NCBI GenBank assembly: GCA_032622095.1
Contig: CP136068.1
Span: 55,512,025-55,576,024 of the forward strand
Direction of reading: 5' to 3'
Length of the DNA stretch: 64,000 nucleotides
Source of the DNA: Siphonodentalium dalli
Taxonomy: Eukaryota > Mollusca > Scaphopoda > Gadilida > Siphonodentaliidae
A program made the position numbers and the translations under genes. Shown in pieces: positions 57,857 to 64,000 of this stretch. Positions within the stretch are counted from its first letter, which is position 1. The number at the start of each line of letters is the position of its first letter. The notes under the pieces are model-generated. The model was not told where the DNA came from. It saw only the letters and a program-made list of their open reading frames with translations, and ran no database searches.

Positions 57857-58098
57857 TTTTTATGGCTAATAATATGATCTTGATTTCTGACTATGGTTTT
57901 CTTATATTGTCTGTCCCTGTGTTCAGTTTCCCTTTCGAAGAATGAATCATCCTTGACTCCATCGTGTTTATCCACCGTTTGTAAAAAGTCATCCCGAGCA
58001 TACTTGATTCTTTTAGCCAGAACACTCGCGCCTGTCTTGTTCGGATGCCAATTGTCTCTGTACAATGCAGCATCCACTCTACCTACCCTCTGTGACAC
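57857..58098 (-). pseudogene. Possible LINE ORF1 esterase (SGNH-type) fragment
   Basis: An open minus-strand frame starting SQRVGRVDAALYRDNWHPNK, then TGASVLAKRIKYARDDFL. The D-x2-H-(P/L)-N-x2-G pattern (DNWHPNKTG) is the C-terminal Asp/His block of SGNH hydrolases, which occur in ORF1 of some CR1/L2-type LINEs. The rest of the domain (GDS block) is absent and the frame runs into the family X junction. The assignment rests on one short motif. Confidence 0.45.
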
Positions 58099-58127
58099 GA
58101 ATCCATGCCCATCTATATCTACATTTG

Positions 58128-59995
58128 CGAATGTCTGTCTGTCTGTGTTCTATAGAAATTCACAGGGGACCATCTAGATGGCACCAAAGGGGTCTATCAG
58201 CGGTAACTTTTTACAAGAAAGATAATGGCATGGGTTAGAATTTTCTAAAGTGACGCTGTTGTTGTCAGGGGCCCAAAAGGGGGAGGGGCAGAAATATGTT
58301 TCGTCGCCGATTACCACCAAACGTATATATAATCATCCCCATGGTATGTGTGGTTTAAATATGTCAAAGGTGGCTTCGTTCGAGCCAGGGATACACGGAA
58401 GGGGAGAGGGGCACCAAAATTGATAAAAAATATTTTAGCGATAATTTCCATCAAATTGATACACATTATTCTCCATGATACAAAGAATCTAATTGTGTGA
58501 TTTAAAGACTCCAAATTAGTGTCGTTTGGATGAGAGATTGGGGAGGTGGGCACTAAATTTGATTCGAATCAGGGGTGCACTTAAATGGAGAGGGGCACCA
58601 AAATTTATACAAATTTTTTAACCCAATTTCCAACAAATTGATACATATTCTTATCCATGATACGAGGAATATAATCATGTGATTTAAAGACGCCATATTG
58701 GTGCTGTTTGAGTGAGAGTTGTGGGGGGGGGGCGAGTGGTGTGGTCACTAAATTTGATAAAAATTTGTTTAGTCGCCGATTAGCACCAAATTTATAAATA
58801 ATTATCTCGATGATATCAGGAGTCTAATTTTGTGGTTTAAATATGTCAAAAGTGGGGGCATTCGAGTCAGGGGTGCGTAGAGTGTGAGAGGGACACAAAA
58901 TTGATAATCAGTATGTTTAGTGCCGATTTCCACCAGATTGATACATATTCTTCTCCGTGATACGACAATGTAATCTTGTGGTTTAATACGCCAGATTGGT
59001 GCTGTTTGGGCGAGAGATATGGGGGCCCTAAATTTGATACGAATTTGCATACTCGCCAATTTTCACCAATCTTATATATATTCCATCTCCACAATGAGTC
59101 TAAGTGTGTGGTTTAATGATGTCAAAAGTGGCCGCTTGAGTCCGAGATAAGGACGGGAGGGTCACCAAAAACTGATAAAAATGTGTGTAGTGCCAATTAC
59201 CATCAAATTCATACACGCTCTTCTCAAATGATACGAGGAATCAAATCGTCCGAGTTAAAAACGCCACATGTGGCGCCTAGATATATTTGCGAATATCTGT
59301 CTGTATGTGTTCTATATATAACTTCACGGGGTACAATCGAGATGACACAAAGGCGGTCTAACAGGAGTAACTTTTTACGAGGAATATAATGTTGCGGGTT
59401 AAAATTTGCTAAAGTGACGCTGTTGGTGTCAGGGGCAGAAAAGGGGAGGGCTAGCGCAAAAAAAAAAATGATGAAATAGTTTTGTCGCCGATTTCCACCA
59501 AATCTATACATAATCACCTCCATGATATGGCGCCGTTCGAGTCAGGGGTTGAGGGGGGAGCACCAACCACTGATTTTTTAGCACAGATTTCCACCAAATT
59601 TATATATAATTCTCCTCCATGATACGAGGAATATAATCGTGTTACATGTATTTAAAGACGCCAAATTGCATGGTGTCGTTTGGGTAAGAGATGGGGGTAA
59701 TAACTATGATAATAATTTGTTTAGTTGCCGATTACCACCAAACTTATATATAATCATATCCATTATAATAGACGTCTAATAGACGTGGTTTAAATATGTC
59801 AAAAATTGTGCCGCTCAAGTCATGCACGAGGAGGGGACTTGCACCAAATTTGATACGAATATATTTAGGTGAGAGATGGGGGTAATAACTATGATAAGAA
59901 TTTGTTTAGTTGCCGATTACCACCAAACTTATATATACTCATCTCCATTATATCATGTATGCATGAGTCTAATAGACGTGGTTTAAATATTGACG
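58128..59995. repeat. Complex tandem repeat array
   Basis: Diverged units of 200-280 bp carry TTTAGTxGCCGATTxCCACC, AAATTTATATATAATCATCT, CCATGATAcgAGGAATxTAA and GTGGTTTAAAxAxGTCAAA. A higher-order period of about 1160 bp is suggested because GAATxTCTGTCTGTxTGTGT, then GGTCTATCAGCGGTAACTTT-like text, occurs at 58128 and 59291. Minus-strand frames within are products of the repeats. Confidence 0.7.
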
Positions 59996-60211
59996 CGTGA
60001 GTGCCAAAATGTTCTATGTGGCTTTTCCTTTTTTGTTTGGAAATTAGATTTGAAGTTTTTGACATCCGATGGTGTATTCTAGATTTAATTGGTGAAATGT
60101 TAAACACTTTTTAGATCAGTCAATTCAATTCAATTCAATTTTATTTAGTAATATATAACAAACATGATAATGTATAATACAAAAATCAAACAAAATATAG
60201 TATATATTACT

Positions 60212-60253
60212 GGGAGATGGCATGACCTACTGGTCGTCTTCCTGCACACTCCC
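60212..60253 (-). other. Stem-loop in the 3' UTR of the minus-strand LINE
   Basis: On the minus strand: GGGAG... AGGAAGAC, then GACC-AGTA-GGTC inner stem, closing with CTCCC. The AGGAAGAC core and layout match the LINE-A stem-loops at 4157 and 40632 although stem bases differ. Confidence 0.6.
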
Positions 60254-60507
60254 AAACTTAGATAATTATATTCCGACTCTGATCCCAAATGACAGCATAT
60301 ATTGGTGATACAAGTTTTTTTTATCTATAGTAGTGTAGACAACGATACTTTTGTGGTTTAGTTTTTTCCATAGCCTAAGTGGCAATACAGTAAAATATCG
60401 TTCAATTATGATATATAATATAAATTTTGGTATAATATAAGACTGATGATATAGTTGTATTCTTCACACATAATGGGCGTACATGCGTTGGATTCACTTA
60501 ACAATTC

Positions 60508-61905
60508 TTACATATATATAGTTGATTCATCCATGAACGGATAACAGTCGAAACAGTGTAGGTTTTTACAAAGAACACTGTCAAGATAGCTGCTTATGAT
60601 ATCTTCAGATACGTCTCGTTTAAATTTGGAACGTGGTAAAACTAACTGTAAAGATGTATCTAGTTCTTTCCAAAGTTTCGGGAAGATATGGTAAGGGAGG
60701 TTTTCGGTGAAGGATGTTCTAGATTTTGTTCCACCTAATTTGCCACTTTGTCTTGTTACCATTGTTGGGTTGTGGTATATGCGATAAGTGTTCTGAAATG
60801 AGATAGGTAGTTGGTTGCAGAACCAATCGTTCATGAATTGATAGGTGCGTAATTTATAAAGATCGTGAGCTTTTAGTATATTACTTTTTTTAAAGAGTGG
60901 ATCGGTGTGGCTGTTATATCTTTTATTATGTATAATGCGAATTGCCTTTTTCTGCAATACTATTAATTTATTAAACGTATTCGAATTTCCCCAAATTTCT
61001 ATGCCATATGTTAGGTGACTATGAATTAGACTGTAATACAACTGTCGTAAATTCCTTTCTGGAAGAATGTGTTTAACTCTGTTAATTGCATATAGAGCTC
61101 TAGACATTCTTGTTGCAATTAAAGCCGTGTGGTTGTTGAAAGTTAAATTTTCGTCCAGATGAATACCAAGGAATTTGAAGGATTTTTCTTTGCAGTTGCT
61201 TCCTATTCTTTCAATTATTTGACCATTTATCTGTAGAGTATGTTTCGTGCAATTATAGTTTCCACCAGTTGGTTGAAATAAAATATATTTGGTTTTCTTG
61301 GCATTTAATGACAGTTTGTTTGCCTTGCACCATTGATTGAGTAATTCAAGTTGAATATTTGTGCGCTTAAAAAGTAAATCTAAATTATGATGAGACGCAT
61401 ATACAGTAGTATCATCTGCAAATGATAAAAGGGATAATGATGTACTCCGGTGCATGTCATTCACATAGATAAGAAAAGGTAAAGGGCCTAAGATAGATCC
61501 CTGAGGGACACCAGTTCTAATATGGATTTCACTTGATACACAGCCGTCTAAATCTACATATTGCACTCTATCTCTTAAGTAACTCTCGAACCAATGTTTT
61601 ATATTGCCTCGAACTCCATAAAATTCAAGTTTAGATAATAGTATATCGTGATTTATGGTATCGAAAGCTTTTGAGAAGTCAATAAAAGTTGTTAATGTAC
61701 AATCTTTTGATTTCTTGTCATTATTAATCACAATGTCGTTAAGAAGTCGGATTATTGGGTGAACTGTAGAATGGCCTCTCCGGAAGCCATATTGTTCTTT
61801 ATAGAATTTATCATGGAAAAATTCCACTAACCTGTTACATACCACTTTCTCTAGGATTTTAGAAAATGTGTGAAGAATACTAATTGTGGAATAACTATGT
61901 GTTGT
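60508..61905 (-). CDS. LINE reverse transcriptase, 5'-truncated open frame
   Basis: An uninterrupted frame to the TAA/TAG at 60508, with its start missing. The 445 codons from the GTG at 61845 contain EQYGFRRGHSTVHP (18-30), FIDFSKAFDTINHD (54-67), GVPQGSILGP (112-121), LLSFADDTTVYAS (139-151), SFKFLGIHLDENLTFNNH, QLYYSLIHSHLTYGIEIWGN and a final cysteine cluster (VLCKNLHCFDC). Upstream the same frame continues ISILHTFSKILEKV. All catalytic aspartates are kept. Lack of stops and shifts, unlike the other LINE copies here, implies recent insertion, but the absence of a 5' end makes it dead on arrival. Confidence 0.87.
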   Translation of the reverse strand, partial: TTHSYSTISILHTFSKILEKVVCNRLVEFFHDKFYKEQYGFRRGHSTVHPIIRLLNDIVINNDKKSKDCTLTTFIDFSKAFDTINHDILLSKLEFYGVRGNIKHWFESYLRDRVQYVDLDGCVSSEIHIRTGVPQGSILGPLPFLIYVNDMHRSTSLSLLSFADDTTVYASHHNLDLLFKRTNIQLELLNQWCKANKLSLNAKKTKYILFQPTGGNYNCTKHTLQINGQIIERIGSNCKEKSFKFLGIHLDENLTFNNHTALIATRMSRALYAINRVKHILPERNLRQLYYSLIHSHLTYGIEIWGNSNTFNKLIVLQKKAIRIIHNKRYNSHTDPLFKKSNILKAHDLYKLRTYQFMNDWFCNQLPISFQNTYRIYHNPTMVTRQSGKLGGTKSRTSFTENLPYHIFPKLWKELDTSLQLVLPRSKFKRDVSEDIISSYLDSVLCKNLHCFDCYPFMDESTIYM

Positions 61906-61909
61906 CGAA

Positions 61910-62401
61910 TATCAAAGCTGAAAAGCTTTTGCTTTTTTAGCAATTTGCACTTTTCTGTTTTCAGATAGAACGTTTTGTGACGAATTCGCTATTCCAGTTT
62001 CATGCTAAATTGATCAAGTACATACTGTAGAACAGTTAAGCATGCGTTTGATGACCATTTTTATTGGGTCTATTGTACATATAACAGTTATATTAAGCAT
62101 GCGTGTGATATGTTCGCTGAATATATTTATTAGGTATTTAATGGTGATATGTACCAAATTAAAATATGTGGTCACCTGACAACTATTGTTATTTTGTTGC
62201 GAAATCACTTTGCTCGCGAGGGAGTGGTGATTGGCGTCATGAGTATACAGCAATGTATACAACTGTCGATTAACGACCATGGCTCGGCATAGTCAGTCAC
62301 TGTATGGTCTTGTGAATTTTGCCCTCCCTCAATTTAGTTCACCAGGCTGATATATTGTCCTTTAGTAGGTACGTCTCTTCTATATGTACTAGGTGTGTTC
62401 T
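61910..62401. other. No recognised gene
   Basis: AT-rich; an 88-codon minus-strand frame is unassigned. ACAGTTAAGCATGCGTTTGA- and ACAGTTATATTAAGCATGCG- form a weak ~55-bp tandem at 62030-62110. Confidence 0.4.
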
Positions 62402-62405
62402 TTAA

Positions 62406-62631
62406 AGGGGCGTGTTGGGTCCAGTGTACTGCGTTGTTTGGAAGGGTGTATCAATGGGAAGGAAATTGCCGTCTGATCATTATGACTAATTGGGTAGTTT
62501 ATTGATACAGAAAGGCAAGTAATAAAACTCTGAACAATTTATTTCACTAATTTTAATCGAACAATTAAACTTTGAACCATATATTTTAACTAATTAGAAC
62601 ACAACAATATATACTGTATTGTATACTGATG

Positions 62632-62666
<35 letters not shown>

Positions 62667-62839
62667 CCATTTAATTACATGCATGCGACAGCGAATTAGT
62701 TTCAATGTGTGGGAAAATGATTACCCCGATCAGCCTGTACGATCAGTAACCATATACTGCTCCCCGGGGAAGGGGAGGTACAGTTTCAATGTGACTAGCA
62801 TACTGACAAGATATTGCACTGGTCACAATCAGGTCCCCT
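62406..62839. mobile_element. Probable Kolobok-like element, decayed ends
   Basis: TTAA on both sides (62402-62405, 62840-62843), ends AGGGG / CCCCT, and further inverted similarity (TTGGGTCCAGTG on the left, TTGTGACCAGTG as the complement of the right). It contains an (AAT)n microsatellite at 62635-62667. 434 bp, no transposase. Confidence 0.55.
62635..62667. repeat. (AAT)n microsatellite
   Basis: About eleven ATA/AAT repeats. Confidence 0.95.
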
Positions 62840-62884
62840 TTAAGGCATAGTACGAGCGACCTTGCTCAGGGATCACATCAACTT

Positions 62885-63446
62885 GGCACGTAATTCGAAC
62901 AGCGTACGATCTCACAATTGCACGCTGATAAATTCGGACAGGCCACTCAACGAGTATGCACGCTATGCAATGCCGAGATTGATGACGAGTACCACATAAT
63001 TTTACGCTGTATATATATATAGTGAACTTAGAGAACTAAGAGAAAAGTATCTTAAGCCATATTTCTATAAGAGGCCAAATGTATTGAAATTAGCGCACTT
63101 TTCAGAACCCACAACGAGAAAACATTGAGAAAATTATCATTATTCATACGAAATGCGCTAAAAGTAGTACAATCTGAGTCCTCTTGAGGCTTAATTCCTA
63201 TACAACCATTCAAAATCCATATCCAATAACCGAACACGAAACCGATAACGCCGAACACATCAGTAAACGATATATCTATCAGATAAATATAATTACATAC
63301 AGATCAAGACACTATTGCTATGTACAACTATATTATATCCACATGTGCATCCATGCAACAATTTATATTTGCATCGATTTTTGCAATATGTTTCTGTTAT
63401 ATCTATTTTGATGATCAGAATACTAAGAAATTGAATTGAATTGACT
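62885..63446 (+). pseudogene. LINE C-terminal fragment with CHC zinc motif and GAATT tail
   Basis: Plus-strand reading: RVCTLCNAEIDDEYHIILRC (62960-63020), a stop inside an AT run, SELRELREKYLKPYFYKRPN and LKLAHFSEPTTRK (63023-63118), then a one-base shift to KTLRKLSLFIRNALKVVQSE (63118-63180), stop at 63185-63187. The C-x2-C-...-H-x4-C motif and YSELR-KYLKP context are like LINE-B. The 3' end carries (GAATT)n at 63432-63446, the same tail as the minus-strand LINE at 60118, although the C-termini differ. Confidence 0.78.
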
Positions 63447-63454
63447 GCTGTGTG

Positions 63455-63566
63455 AACCTCGCATTTGACCAGCGACGTGCTGCGAACTCGTCTACCGGTA
63501 GTTCTGTTGACAGCGAATACAAGTCGGACGCACTATAACCACTGGACCACGGATCTACTTCTTTGC
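63455..63566 (-). mobile_element. Candidate tRNA-derived SINE head
   Basis: On the minus strand GATCCGTGGTCCAGTGGTTA resembles the 5' end and A box of a tRNA (TGGTCCAGTGG), and GAGTTCGCAGCACG about 50 bases on resembles a B box (GTTCGA-like). A D-arm/anticodon-arm fold is plausible but imperfect. A (TTCAA)n-like run follows at the 3' side (63431-63446), shared with the adjoining LINE tail. Confidence 0.35.
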
Positions 63567-64000
63567 ATGTTCTGGGGACAACATGATTGCAAAAAAAAAT
63601 GAAGCAAAACTCTTGTGGATGTCCGATGCAGCATATATTTACCCTTTGAAGGTTGATAATATTGTTTGTATAGCACATCGTACAATAAAAACTGATAAAT
63701 TCTCGAAAGTTTAGCATGTTTAATATGACTGACACTACATGTATCTGTCACTATACTATAGTATGGCGGTGTTTTGGAGATAAAAAAAAAGCGTTACCAA
63801 TCGAATATGTATGACTATACGGTAGGCCAACAAAGAGTCGAACGAAGACCTCGGTTTGATGATTTGCGATAATTATATCCGCCATCCAGTCCTTTGGGGC
63901 TGGTTTGTACAACTATAGTACTACCTAACATAATTTACTTCTACAAAATGTTACCCAGAATAATCCCATCTGATCCGTCCGGTCTAATCTCAACTACGAG
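63567..64000. other. No recognised gene
   Basis: Unassigned sequence to the end of the window. Confidence 0.4.

Larger units (their letters stand above)
60118..61908 (-). mobile_element. LINE-A-related element, 5'-truncated, intact 3' part
   Basis: Minus-strand LINE with an intact RT C-terminal two-thirds, about 400 bp of 3' UTR and a (TTGAA)n tail (AATTC repeats at 60118-60141 on the plus strand). The coding similarity stops at about 61905 in the NYRPISIL region (read here as SYSTISIL), giving the 5' truncation point. No target duplication determined. Confidence 0.85.

Noticed and set aside
1-64000. CRISPR arrays, bacterial operons or rRNA/tRNA gene clusters
   Set aside because: None seen; splice sites, LINEs and DNA transposons show a eukaryotic nuclear sequence.

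Overview
The window is eukaryotic, AT-rich and dominated by transposable elements. It holds one recognisable host gene. Sequence at positions 4675-9508 (+) encodes the last four exons of a DHX8/PRP22-type spliceosomal DEAH-box helicase, with consensus splice sites and a plausible polyadenylation signal. The repeat repertoire suggests an aquatic invertebrate, most likely a lophotrochozoan such as a mollusc: CR1/L2-like LINEs with pentanucleotide tails, several hAT and Kolobok-like elements, SWIM and CXC-domain multicopy genes, and arrays of mollusc-style low-complexity repeats. The phylum is an inference from repeat style only.

Layout. 1-4287: a CR1/L2-like LINE (here LINE-A) with endonuclease and reverse transcriptase (RT), in the sense strand of an upstream DHX8 intron. 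4675-9830: DHX8 3' exons; the first visible intron carries a 1.15-kb hAT element and the second a tandem array copying the exon/intron boundary. 10046-11180: a second hAT element. 11.2-16.3 kb: tandem and interspersed non-coding repeats. 16.4-18.0 kb: an RT scrap and a third hAT element. 18.4-21.7 kb: repeats and strong palindromes. 21.7-27.4 kb: a minisatellite-like array split by a LINE (LINE-B, minus) and by a 914-bp inverted-repeat element that contains a 110-bp-arm foldback. 27.5-35.3 kb: patchwork of families called here Y and X (X carries repeated TCAAGGTCA motifs). 35.4-38.7 kb: a frameshifted relic of a large CXC-domain multicopy protein (minus). 39.3-44.4 kb: LINE-A copy 2, LINE-C, a Kolobok-like MITE with TTAA duplication, and family Y. 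44.5-47.1 kb: two inverted-repeat elements. 48.9-54.6 kb: a SWIM-domain fragment, a LINE 3' end, microsatellites and a LINE endonuclease fragment. 55.8-60.0 kb: tandem arrays and an inverted family X copy next to an ORF1/esterase-like scrap. 60.1-61.9 kb: a 5'-truncated LINE related to LINE-A with a clean 445-codon frame (minus). 62.4-63.6 kb: a Kolobok-like element, a LINE C-terminus and a tRNA-like SINE candidate.

The genes do not form a working pathway. DHX8 is the only likely functional gene; the rest are transposon genes, mostly broken by stops, frameshifts or 5' truncation. The points most worth a second look are the tandem copies of a 5' splice-site region inside a splicing-helicase gene, a 3'-UTR stem-loop with a fixed AGGAAGAC core shared by three diverged LINEs, and dispersed arrays of nuclear-receptor-type half-sites carried by family X. 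No RNA gene (apart from the SINE candidate) and no CRISPR array was seen.
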